From CALEMW01 sp035447065 (lineage in GTDB: Bacteria > Krumholzibacteriota > Krumholzibacteriia > LZORAL124-64-63), in assembly GCA_035447065.1 (NCBI GenBank), contig DAOTGJ010000037.1:1-34834 (forward strand): a stretch of DNA of 34,834 bases, given 5' to 3'. The stretch's first letter is position 1, and each line of letters opens with the position of its first letter. Below are positions 25,201-31,207 of the stretch, one piece after another. The notes beneath the pieces are model-generated. The model searched no databases, was not told the DNA's origin, and saw only the letters and a list, made by a program, of their open reading frames with translations. The translations under genes and the position numbers were made by a program.

Positions 25201-26332
25201 CCCGGTTGTCTCCCGGGTCCCTTGCCGCGTTCGGAACGAAGATCAGGTTGTTGGCCGTGACCACCGGGCTGCCCACGCCGTCGCGGGTGTAGGCCTGCGT
25301 CTCGTAGGTCCAGCGGATGGATCCATCGGCCGTGTCGAATGCGTACAAGCGGCCGGTGTTCCCCGTGGTGCCGGTCTGATAGTAGTACGTCGATCCGTCC
25401 CTGGAGAGGGCTCCAAGAACACGCCCGAACTCCCCGGGGCCTATGGGATCCGATTCCCACACGAGCTGGCCTTGCGGGCTGAGCCTGATGACACGCGTGC
25501 TGCGGAAGATGAAGATCGCGCCAGTCAGAGGATCGATGGTGGGGGCGTTCCATCCAGACTCGGTGTCCGTGTACGTCCAAACCGGGGAGGCCGGGGGCGG
25601 CGAGAAGATGTTGTAGGCCGCCACCACACCGGAGCGTCCCGAGATCACATAGTTCAGTGCTGCGCCCGTGAACCAGAAGGCTCCGGGATAGTAGGCGTCG
25701 GTCGGGTTGTCCACCGTCCACCAGACGCGGGATCCGGTGTCCGGATCCAGGGCGGCGGTCCCTCCTCCCTGGCCGTAGAGGCGCCCGTCCGGCCCCACCT
25801 TGACATAATCCCGGATCCCTGGCGTCGTGGCGTTCCCATCCGCGGTCCAGAGTGGGGTCCCCGCCGGATCCGTTTGGGTCGCGTAGGCCCTCAGGATATG
25901 ACCATCATCGATGTGATAGATCTTCGATCCGTCCGTTGAGGGAGTCACGCGCACACCCGTGCCTGAATCGTTCAGTCCGTTCTGCGCTGTCCACGCGGGA
26001 TGGGTTCCGTCCGTGCGATCGAAACGGTAGACGCGGTTCTGCGGCCACCCCGTGCTGCCGAAGACATAGGATTCCGAAGGTGCGGCATCGATCAGGACGA
26101 GTCCGGACGGCCTGTCGAACAGTCCGTCCACCGACGTCGCGGACCATTGGATGTCGAAAGGGCGCTCCGGATCCACGGCGTACCTGCTGGAGTTGGTGTT
26201 CCACTGATCGCCACCAAGTCCCTCCCAGTAGACCTGGGCCCCCGCAGTTCCACAGATGGCAACCCCAAGAAGAACCAGGGCGGCTGCCGAACCCCCGATG
26301 ATCAGATTCACCCAAGCGACGATCCGTGACAT
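22253..26332 (-). CDS. Giant secreted multidomain protein: PQQ-like propeller, CARDB, metzincin-type peptidase, NHL repeats, FlgD-like tail
   Basis: This is a 1359-residue exported protein. A signal peptide spans about 1-32. Residues ~35-435 form a PQQ-like beta-propeller (LYAFDTADGSIRWTY, ALDPDTGSRVWW). Residues ~438-571 look like a CARDB adhesion domain (ETVTLVGHIINNG ... VEFNNTATDF). A peptidase-like region follows with HELMHQLGLID: His678, Glu679, His682, Gly685 and Asp688 fit the extended HExxHxxGxxD zinc site of snapalysin-type metzincins. GLMGG around Met721 fits the Met-turn. A carboxypeptidase-regulatory-like segment (VQLRVLDSSGAPAVGAEVRV), a fibronectin-III-like stretch near 890-960, and NHL repeats at about 1075-1245 (GVAVDGQDRIYVADSGNARV) come next. 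The last 80 residues are a FlgD-type tail (HPNPTAAST, VLDVYDLAGRRV). GGAG five bases before ATG 26332 sets the start. Substrate is unknown. Confidence 0.85.
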   Translation of the reverse strand: MSRIVAWVNLIIGGSAAALVLLGVAICGTAGAQVYWEGLGGDQWNTNSSRYAVDPERPFDIQWSATSVDGLFDRPSGLVLIDAAPSESYVFGSTGWPQNRVYRFDRTDGTHPAWTAQNGLNDSGTGVRVTPSTDGSKIYHIDDGHILRAYATQTDPAGTPLWTADGNATTPGIRDYVKVGPDGRLYGQGGGTAALDPDTGSRVWWTVDNPTDAYYPGAFWFTGAALNYVISGRSGVVAAYNIFSPPPASPVWTYTDTESGWNAPTIDPLTGAIFIFRSTRVIRLSPQGQLVWESDPIGPGEFGRVLGALSRDGSTYYYQTGTTGNTGRLYAFDTADGSIRWTYETQAYTRDGVGSPVVTANNLIFVPNAARDPGDNRVFCIEDTGAGGPQLLGVFDLYDGDTTGGPSIAVGPEGYVYLDGRLSTGDGALLAFGTRELSIDLAVSHIERTPRDTYRYKVHYTDHDGTGVPFLEPGSENDKRWPDSGETVTLVGHIINNGHGEVGSFDCRWSVNGAPAGTVRVNSIPLGGEATVELDYVWPGGFDNDHTDVQVSLEVDVLDEIPETVEFNNTATDFLEGLALDISVDQATYDAFATMENLTGSYGFVDWLRAQIQEMNAVFARSVYDGAPSGCLERVRVDRLIVGAQPGSDATEDGRWHLSGGTSYAMQFADRIDEGLLHELMHQLGLIDLYNMNTSLEHNDVTTPDGFSVGTTFDWGRPGLMGGGSIEPHDDGEIHLSRWSVLALNSNCGYRRGYYGEFLYDIPASVQLRVLDSSGAPAVGAEVRVFQRQFDTIANVPVSQGTTDGSGLVTLPIRTVAENTTTATGHTLAANPFGTVNVIGVNSTVLIEVSAASGDYDHSWLLLPELNLAYWDGHTSSWIRTIQTSLASNGTPRVTDFAARVSQGTTADLIWSPVPGADSYTVYRASRYLDRPEDPAHDFENWVYRPIATTVATEHADYDLDESSRYAVAANGGGGSGSLSNRAFAPRILHPKAVTVHPDGIRTVLDPQNGYALLRQDGRDSFLENFGSVHFHLELSEFMDTAEGGDKLVFSHPGDYYTTQQSVRITDRDGNLLQEIGETGSAPGFFQDIRGVAVDGQDRIYVADSGNARVQVFAPDGSYLAEFGVPGGEAGQFGDLRGIAVREITGNPTTVYVCDKTNQRVALLGFDGTTLTWNGVLNGVGEPFDVELDELGNLYVSDTLADSVHVFDDALAYRYSLSDEMGLSDPAGLAMDGPDRIVVCDPGNKRVVSLRIDGTTGVDPSENTGGTLISFMPVHPNPTAASTSFRFEISRPGVAVLDVYDLAGRRVRRLMSDSNIKAGITTVLWDGSDGQGRDVASGVYFARLRVGAEQRTRKVTMVR

Positions 26333-26339
26333 TCCATCT

Positions 26340-26401
26340 CCATTCCGCGTAGAACCAAGCCGAGAGTGCCAAGCATATGCGACTCTCTTGAAGCGGAATG
26401 G
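26340..26401 (-). promoter_or_regulatory. Structured 5' leader touching the ribosome-binding site of the giant secreted gene
   Basis: Three nested dyads occur just upstream of ATG 26332: CCATTCCGC/GCGGAATGG (26340-26348 and 26393-26401, perfect 9 bp), GAGAGT/ACTCTC (26362-26367 and 26382-26387), and the palindrome GCATATGC (26373-26380). In the transcript the outer stem ends directly in the GGAG ribosome-binding site, so folding would hide part of it. It might control translation, or be an inverted-repeat scar of an insertion. Confidence 0.45.
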
Positions 26402-26436
26402 GGGGGCGCTACAGGAACACTGTTGGCGGGAAGCGG

Positions 26437-26500
26437 GAGCACGCTGCTATACCAGGGTTTGGGCCGGCTGAGCGTGATTTCCATCTAGCTCATACTGACC
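26437..26500 (+). pseudogene. Internal fragment of a hemolysin III gene
   Basis: These 64 bases align without gaps to 21936-21999 of the intact hemolysin III gene, with 53 identical positions by my count. They correspond to the segment around LSTLLYLGMGWLSVISIKPM. An AAG codon has become TAG, so the frame is dead. Both ends of the gene are missing here. A poorer match to the hemolysin III tail may sit in 26501-26534. The fragment is followed directly by a convergent half SdpI gene, the same order as at 30064-30443. Confidence 0.75.
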
Positions 26501-26534
26501 CCGGGGCCGTTCGTCGGGCTTCGGTATCCATCAC

Positions 26535-26741
26535 CTAACGCCCGGCCTCCAACTCCTCCACCCCCAATTCCTCCGCCACGTGCCCCGCAATCCTGAACCC
26601 CCGCACCGCATTGACCACCACTCCCACCAGCAGCATCCCCGTCCACATGACCATGAACACCTGCTGGTACTCCGGCGTGGACAGCAACATGGGGATGGCC
26701 AGCAGGGTGGTCGCCGCGCCCAGGACCAGGAGGTCTACGAC
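26535..26741 (-). pseudogene. C-terminal half of an SdpI-like membrane protein gene
   Basis: The minus-strand frame ending at the TAG at 26535-26537 encodes about 68 residues beginning VVDLLVLGAATTLLAIPMLL and ending in a charged tail. It aligns with the second half of the intact SdpI protein at 30105-30443 from its DLLALGA segment onward, sharing helix positions, the VRG-x-x-IA motif and the acidic end (for example NAVRGFRIAGHVAEEL versus YAVRGLAIARRVQKEL). The N-terminal half, including the NHLYGLRTP motif, is absent, and an in-frame TGA at 26744 closes the frame. The break falls at 26735-26741. Confidence 0.75.
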
Positions 26742-26803
26742 TCACTGGGATAATGGGGCGGCGCGGGATGCGTTGGCGGGACGGGGGCTGGATCCTTTGC
26801 CCT

Positions 26804-26927
26804 ATCGGTCGGTTCGAAGACGTAGACCGGAAGGCACGCCCCCCTCCGCGGCCTCGACGAGCGGGCGATGGTCCTCGACGCGGAGGTCGCGATTGAACCT
26901 GACGAGGGTGTGGGTGGGATGAGGCAT
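26804..26927 (-). pseudogene. Remnant of the 5' end of a DNA photolyase/cryptochrome gene
   Basis: Starting at ATG 26927 the minus strand reads LVRFNRDLRVEDHRPLVEAAE, the characteristic first strand and helix of the photolyase alpha/beta domain. The frame is then lost at a run of six G (plus-strand C-run 26839-26844). One base off, the next frame continues with CLPVYVFEPTD, the expected second strand. So a one-base slip in a homopolymer, followed by loss of the other ~430 residues, left only about 40 codons. Homology is lost at about 26804, before the half SdpI gene. The remnant lies 154 bp from the divergent LVIVD-repeat gene. Confidence 0.65.
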
Positions 26928-27080
26928 GGCGCTCGTGGTGGATTCGACGGAGGTGGTGGGGCGGATGCGCCCGGTGTCGATCGGCGCGTTCCGGATCGGC
27001 GTCGGAACGACGCTTTGGAAGACACGGAGTCGATTCCCGGCTTCGGTCGATTTCGTGTGTCTTCGATCGAGGAGCTTCTC

Positions 27081-29249
27081 ATGCCACGGACTTCCTGTGC
27101 TCGTCTCCTGCTCGTCCTGCTCGTCCTCCTGGCCGCGACGTCGGCGTCGGCGCAAGGTGTGTCGTACCTGGGCGGTTGGTCGGGCGGTCCACCGGATCGC
27201 GTCGAGGCGAACGACCAGATCGCCGTCGTCGCCACTGGGGGTATCGTCGAGATCCTCGACGTCCATGTGCTCGATTCACCGGCTACGCTGGCGTCCATTG
27301 ACTGTGGCGACGTTTTGGATCTCGCCCTGGACGGATCGCGTCTCCTGGTCGCGGCGAGCCAGTTCGGACTGCGCGTGATCGACGTCGCGAATCCGGCGGC
27401 ACCCACGGTCGTCGGAGAGGTCCTGCAGGGTCGAGGCGTCCGCATCCGCAGCGTGGTTTCCGACGGGACGACGGCCTACGTGAGCGCGGACAGTCTGTAC
27501 TCCGTCGATCTCGGTACCATGCAGGTCTTGGATGCGATCTCGACATCGGCCGCGTCGCAGCTGCTGGTCGTCGAAGGGGTTCTCTATGCTCAGAATGGGG
27601 CGGTCGTTCGCTCCTACGACGTTCTCGACCCCACACAGATTGCGTATATGGCTTCATGGGCGCCCTACGTCATTGGGCCTGGGTTCGAGACGGCCGTGTT
27701 CGACATGACCTGGTTCGGCAACACGCTCATCGTAGTCGGGAGCGCGGACGACGGATTCGGGAATCGCTTCTCGTTCTTGTACGAGGTCGCGGGAACTCTC
27801 GGTGGAGCCGCTTCTTACTACATGGGGGGCGGATTCCTGGACATGCGGTGCGATGCGTCAGACTCGCTCCTGGTGGTTCAGGAGCGCTATGGCGATTGCG
27901 TTCTCTATGAGCGCAACGAATGGAATGCGCTCGTCGCACATGGTGAGATCCCCGCGCACACGAGTGCCGTCGATCTCGAGGTCCCGTCTGCCGATCGCAT
28001 CTTCGTCTTGGACTACGCGAAGCGACTTCGTGCTTTCGCGGCCGACGGATTCGTCGATCCGATGGTCGCTTCCGAGTCGACGCTCGGTTGGGGCGAGACG
28101 GTCGCCGCCACGAGGGCCGCCGACGTGGTGTACGCCGCGAACTCGCTCCCGGGTCTGGTCGTGTTGGACGTGACGGACCCGCAGTCGGTATCTGTGCTCG
28201 ACTCACTCCACACGAGCGCAACTCCGAACGCGGTGACGATAGAAGGTACGCTGGCCTATCTGCCTTTCGACGGGGGTCTCCACGTCGTCGACGTCACGGA
28301 TCCGTCGGCGGTGAGCACGACTGCCGAGCTGGCCATGACGGCCAACCTTGGAGATTTCGTGGTGTCGGGTGATGCAGGCTATGCGCCCGCCGGCCCCGCC
28401 GGGCTCTTGGTCTTCGATCTCACGGTTCCAGCGGCTCCCGTGTGGGTCGCCACCGTGGATGTCGGCGGAGACCTCCAGTGTATCGAACTGGCCGACGGCA
28501 CGCTCTTGGCGGCGGTGTCCGAGGTCGGGATTCGCGCACTCGACTTGACCGATCCCCTGACTCCGACCGATGTCGGCGGGTATCCCAGCACGGCAGGGTT
28601 CCGTGACCTGTCACTCGACGGAAACCTGCTCCACTCCGTCACGACGGCGAGTCGAGACCTCGTCCTGGACGTGGGCACCCCCGCGGCGATCACCCAGGTG
28701 AGCAACGAGTATCTGGTCTACGCAGCACGCGCCATCGACATCGAGAGCGACTTCGCCTACGTGGCCAGCTCGTCGTACGGCCTCCGGTTGTTCGACGTCG
28801 CCGATGCTTCGGCGCCGGCGGAAGTGGGATCCTTGAGTGGTGGCTTCTATCTCCGTGACGTGCACGTGACCAACGGCGTCGCGACTTGCGCGTCCGGAGC
28901 CGCAGGTGTGTCCTTGTTCCGGAACGACCTCCTGACGAACACCGCCGTGAACCCTGTTCCCGACGCCACGCGCGGTGGACGCGTGGCCGTTCACCCCAAT
29001 CCGTTCAACCCACGTACGACGCTCTCCTTCGAACTCGATTCCGAGCAGGTCGTGTCGCTCGCGATCTACGACGTCGCCGGTCGGCGCCTACGGACTCTGC
29101 TCGGGTCCGTCAAGTTCGGGAGCGGCGCACACGAAGTAATCTGGGACGGAAAGGACGATGGTGGAGTCGAAATGGCCAGCGGCGCGTACCTTGCGCGACT
29201 CGATGTCGGCGGTCAGGTCCGGACGGGAAGTCTGACGCTGGTTCGGTGA
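27081..29249 (+). CDS. Secreted LVIVD-repeat protein with FlgD/T9SS-like C-terminal module
   Basis: This is a 722-residue exported protein. A signal peptide spans about 1-25 (LLLVLLVLLAATSASAQG). The body is made of LVIVD-type repeats, each a ~40-residue blade ending in a strand of the form GLxVxDVxDPxxP: GLRVIDVANPAAPTVVG, GLVVLDVTDPQSVSVL, GLHVVDVTDPSAV, GLLVFDLTVPAAPVWV, GIRALDLTDPLTPTDVG, GLRLFDVADASAPAEVG. This suggests one or two beta-propellers on the cell surface, with no catalytic site seen. The tail is a canonical module: HPNPFNPRTTLSFEL, LAIYDVAGRRLRTL, HEVIWDGKDD, ASGAYLARL. GGAG lies seven bases before ATG 27081. GC content is somewhat lower than in the chromosomal flanks. Confidence 0.88.
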   Translation: MPRTSCARLLLVLLVLLAATSASAQGVSYLGGWSGGPPDRVEANDQIAVVATGGIVEILDVHVLDSPATLASIDCGDVLDLALDGSRLLVAASQFGLRVIDVANPAAPTVVGEVLQGRGVRIRSVVSDGTTAYVSADSLYSVDLGTMQVLDAISTSAASQLLVVEGVLYAQNGAVVRSYDVLDPTQIAYMASWAPYVIGPGFETAVFDMTWFGNTLIVVGSADDGFGNRFSFLYEVAGTLGGAASYYMGGGFLDMRCDASDSLLVVQERYGDCVLYERNEWNALVAHGEIPAHTSAVDLEVPSADRIFVLDYAKRLRAFAADGFVDPMVASESTLGWGETVAATRAADVVYAANSLPGLVVLDVTDPQSVSVLDSLHTSATPNAVTIEGTLAYLPFDGGLHVVDVTDPSAVSTTAELAMTANLGDFVVSGDAGYAPAGPAGLLVFDLTVPAAPVWVATVDVGGDLQCIELADGTLLAAVSEVGIRALDLTDPLTPTDVGGYPSTAGFRDLSLDGNLLHSVTTASRDLVLDVGTPAAITQVSNEYLVYAARAIDIESDFAYVASSSYGLRLFDVADASAPAEVGSLSGGFYLRDVHVTNGVATCASGAAGVSLFRNDLLTNTAVNPVPDATRGGRVAVHPNPFNPRTTLSFELDSEQVVSLAIYDVAGRRLRTLLGSVKFGSGAHEVIWDGKDDGGVEMASGAYLARLDVGGQVRTGSLTLVR

Positions 29250-29422
29250 GGCTCGCGTCCCTCGGTCGAGGGTGGGAGCGTCGTTCGGAGCGAAACGCAT
29301 AGGATGAGAGGTACGCGATGGCAACGCGGTGGTCGGATCCATACGGCCGACGCCGGCGTCGGTTCCCCGGAGGTCGCAATGTTGGAAATCACTCTGCCTC
29401 GTCCCGGGGAGGGGACGGGGCT
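29250..29422. other. Intergenic segment with palindromes, possible end of an IS91-type element
   Basis: No gene is seen. The segment holds CCCTC-GGTC-GAGGG (29259-29272) just after the LVIVD gene stop, a perfect 16-bp palindrome CCGACGCCGGCGTCGG (29347-29362), and a hairpin CGTCCC/GGGACG (29400-29417) right beside the point where recognisable transposase sequence stops. IS91-family elements end in a hairpin-containing sequence downstream of the transposase, so the last one may be that terminus. This is unproven. Confidence 0.35.
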
Positions 29423-30061
29423 TCGCGGGCATAAGAGCGTCAGGCACTCGTAGATCCTCGCCAGGACCAAGGCCCAGCAACGGGCAGCGAGGCGGCCGGC
29501 GGTGCTGCGCGGTTCATCTTCGTCTGCAGTGAGCGGGCGCGTGTCGGTGCCGTCTACTTCAGGCAGGCCCATCTTCTGGCACGCCTGCTCGATCACCTGC
29601 AGCATCGCTCATGCCGGGCCGGCCGACGTGGTCACCGCCCGGCGGAGCTTCGCGTTGAGTGCCAGTGCGCCGCAGTAGCGGTGCTTGTGGATCCTGGGCG
29701 GAGTAACCAGGTGTGCGAGCCGGTCGGTCAGTTCCAGTGGGGTGAGGGTCAGCTCGGTGCGGCCGTCAAGGGTCGGCCTGCGCAGACGGTACATGAGCAG
29801 CTCGTCGTTCAGGCGGCCGAGTCGTTCCTGGGTCAGCAGTGGCCGGGCGCAGTAGCGGACCATACACTCGAGGCCGTGGCGGTGAAGCCAGCGCAGGCCG
29901 CGGCGGCGACACTTCTTCTGGACGGCGGTGATGTCGGTAGCATCCAGATCGACAGCGGGATGGAACTCCTCCTCACCGGCGGCGCCGAAACGGGCACTCG
30001 CCGGCGCACCGGGGCTGCGCTGGCGTAGCATCGTCTGCACCGCCCGCAAGAAGATCCGCAA
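29423..30061 (-). pseudogene. Degraded IS91-family transposase (Y2/HUH type)
   Basis: The minus strand carries pieces of an IS91-like transposase in one frame. It begins LRIFLRAV, then RQRSPGAPASARFGA. It then jumps to EEFHPAVDLDATDITAVQKK and RGLRWLHRHG, then to LECMVRYCARPLLTQERL with the conserved RYCARP motif, LTPLELTDRLAHLVTPPRIHKHRY, and GALALNAKLRRAV. A TGA at 29609-29611 interrupts the frame; the same frame then resumes with LQVIEQACQKMGLPE and CWALVLARIYE...LLCPR, where the match ends. At least two internal deletions remove the HUH metal motif and the region before RYCARP, and the N-terminus is missing. It cannot be active. Its 5' break joins directly to a hemolysin III tail at 30064. 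Confidence 0.82.
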
Positions 30062-30063
30062 AA

Positions 30064-30108
30064 GGGACGGGGTGCCACTTCTGGGCGATCTACCGCTACG
30101 TAAGCTAG
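30064..30108 (+). pseudogene. 3' tail of a hemolysin III gene
   Basis: These bases encode GTGCHFWAIYRYVS and a TAG stop. They match the last 15 codons of the intact hemolysin III gene (22126-22173): a 14-base identical core GGGACGGGGTGCCA, one mismatch, then TTCTGGGCG identical. Everything upstream of this point is transposase sequence, so the rest of the gene is gone. The TAG overlaps the convergent sdpI stop, so this tail appears to be in its ancestral place beside sdpI. Confidence 0.8.
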
Positions 30109-30443
30109 CCTTCCAGCTCCTTCTGCACCCGGCGGGCGATGGCCAGGCCCCGCACCGCGTACAACAGCGTCCCCAGAGTCACCACCAGCACCCACACCAC
30201 CAGCACCACCTGCCGGTAGGGCCCCTCCACCACGAAGAGCGGCAGGGCGCACGCCGTCACCAGCGCGCCCAGCGCCAGCAGATCACGGGCGCTGCGGGCG
30301 TTGGCCTCGTACCACACGGCCTCGTCGGCCAGGGTTTCCGGGGTGCGGAGGCCGTAGAGGTGGTTGGGTTTGACGCGGCGGCGGAGCAGGGGCAGTGCGA
30401 TCCCCATGAAGAGCAGGCCGGTGGCGAGGCAGAGGATGGTCAT
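30105..30443 (-). CDS. SdpI/YhfL-family small membrane protein
   Basis: This is a 112-residue membrane protein with three hydrophobic helices. The SdpI-family signature is near residue 27: NHLYGLRTPETLADEAVWYEANARSAR, split here as NHLYGLRTPE then the W-x-E-AN motif. In Bacillus, SdpI is an immunity and signal-transducing membrane protein for a killing toxin, but the family is broad and most members have no known toxin. No SdpC-like toxin gene is seen here. AAGGG lies seven bases before ATG 30443. It follows an HxlR regulator gene by 28 bp, echoing the regulator-sdpI pairing of sdpRI. A half copy lies at 26535. Confidence 0.85.
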   Translation of the reverse strand: MTILCLATGLLFMGIALPLLRRRVKPNHLYGLRTPETLADEAVWYEANARSARDLLALGALVTACALPLFVVEGPYRQVVLVVWVLVVTLGTLLYAVRGLAIARRVQKELEG

Positions 30444-30471
30444 GGTCGTCCCTTCGCCCCCGTCGGAGCGC

Positions 30472-30795
30472 TCAACTCAGCCTGGCGTCCAGCTCATGGA
30501 TGCGGGCGATGATCTCCACCAGCTCGGATCCCGCCGTGGTCAGGGAATACTCGGTGCGGGGCGGGACCTCCGGGAAGCGGGTCCGCTCCAGCAGGCCGTA
30601 GGCCGTGAGCTTGCGCAGCCGCTCGGAGAGCACCTTGGTGGAGATGCCTTCGATGTGACGCTCCAGCGCTCCCGGCCGCACCACGCCGGACCGCACGGCC
30701 ATGAGCACGGAGACCGACCACTTGCAGCCGATCACGTCCTCGAGCCGGCGGTACAGGCCGCCGCGGGCTTCCGATGGAATTTTCTTCTCCTTCAT
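30472..30795 (-). CDS. HxlR-family winged-helix transcriptional regulator
   Basis: This 107-residue protein has the complete HxlR fold: LEDVIGCKWSVSVLMAV (helix 1-2), EGISTKVLSERLRKLTAYGLLER (recognition helix), the wing RTRFPEVPPRTEYSLT, and the C-terminal dimer helix. The usual GGKW is GCKW here, placing a lone cysteine at residue 24. HxlR proteins such as YodB and HypR sense thiol-reactive stress through cysteines, but theirs lie nearer the N-terminus, so redox sensing here is only a possibility. No good ribosome-binding site precedes ATG 30795, and a TTG three codons upstream could be used. It sits divergently to the CPVC protein gene and directly upstream of sdpI. Confidence 0.9.
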   Translation of the reverse strand: MKEKKIPSEARGGLYRRLEDVIGCKWSVSVLMAVRSGVVRPGALERHIEGISTKVLSERLRKLTAYGLLERTRFPEVPPRTEYSLTTAGSELVEIIARIHELDARLS

Positions 30796-30824
30796 TCGCA
30801 GCAATCTACACCATTTCGTGGGGA

Positions 30825-30842
30825 GGGCACCAAATTGTGCCC
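30825..30842. promoter_or_regulatory. Perfect dyad, probable HxlR operator
   Basis: GGGCAC-CAAATT-GTGCCC is a perfect 6-bp inverted repeat with an AT-rich centre. It lies 30 bp upstream of the HxlR start and 99 bp upstream of the CPVC gene, in the shared divergent promoter region. Dimeric HxlR proteins bind such dyads next to their own genes, so autoregulation plus control of the divergent gene is the natural reading. Confidence 0.55.
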
Positions 30843-30940
30843 GGTTGTCGCTACCTAGGGGCGTTTCGATCCTGGTGCGGAGCGAGGGGCCTTCATCCGA
30901 TGGCCGACCGAGACCGCAACCTGGAACGAGAGGAATCGCC

Positions 30941-31183
30941 ATGCACAAGAGCCACGCCGTGTTCTACCACGCCGGCTGCCCCGTCTGCGTGGAGGCCGAG
31001 ACCAAGCTGCTGGACGCCCTGGACCGTGAGCGCTTCGAGCTGGAGGTGGTGCATCTGGGCGAACGCGCGGAGCGCATCGCCGAGGCGGAAGCGGCGGGCG
31101 TGGCCAGCGTGCCGGCGCTGGTGATCGACCGCGTGCCGCTGCACATCAACTTCGGAGCGGCCATCGCGGATCTGAAGGGCTGA
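30941..31183 (+). CDS. Mini thioredoxin-fold protein with CPVC motif
   Basis: This is an 80-residue protein consisting of little more than the core of a thioredoxin/glutaredoxin fold. A first strand HAVFYHAGCPVC has the redox pair Cys13/Cys16, a helix and a second strand ELEVVHLGERAERI follow, the cis-proline loop is SVPALVI, and a final strand-helix contains HINFGAAI. No signal peptide is present, so it is cytoplasmic. It probably exchanges disulfides with a partner or handles thiol stress. AGAGGA seven bases upstream sets ATG 30941. It is divergent from an HxlR regulator across a perfect dyad and is likely controlled by it. Confidence 0.85.
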   Translation: MHKSHAVFYHAGCPVCVEAETKLLDALDRERFELEVVHLGERAERIAEAEAAGVASVPALVIDRVPLHINFGAAIADLKG

Positions 31184-31207
31184 GGGGCCGCAGGAGAAGG
31201 GCGGTGG

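Noticed and set aside
23468..25939. Long plus-strand frames opposite the giant secreted gene
   Set aside because: No family resemblance and no ribosome-binding sites; the minus strand has a signal peptide and recognisable domains throughout.
26926..27378. Plus-strand 150-codon frame beginning MALVVDSTEV
   Set aside because: It overlaps the signal peptide and first repeats of the LVIVD gene in the wrong frame and resembles nothing.
27081..29249. Repeats in the LVIVD gene as a CRISPR or tandem DNA repeat array
   Set aside because: The similarity is at protein level only, with ~40-residue blades of varied DNA sequence; no spaced identical repeats anywhere in the window.
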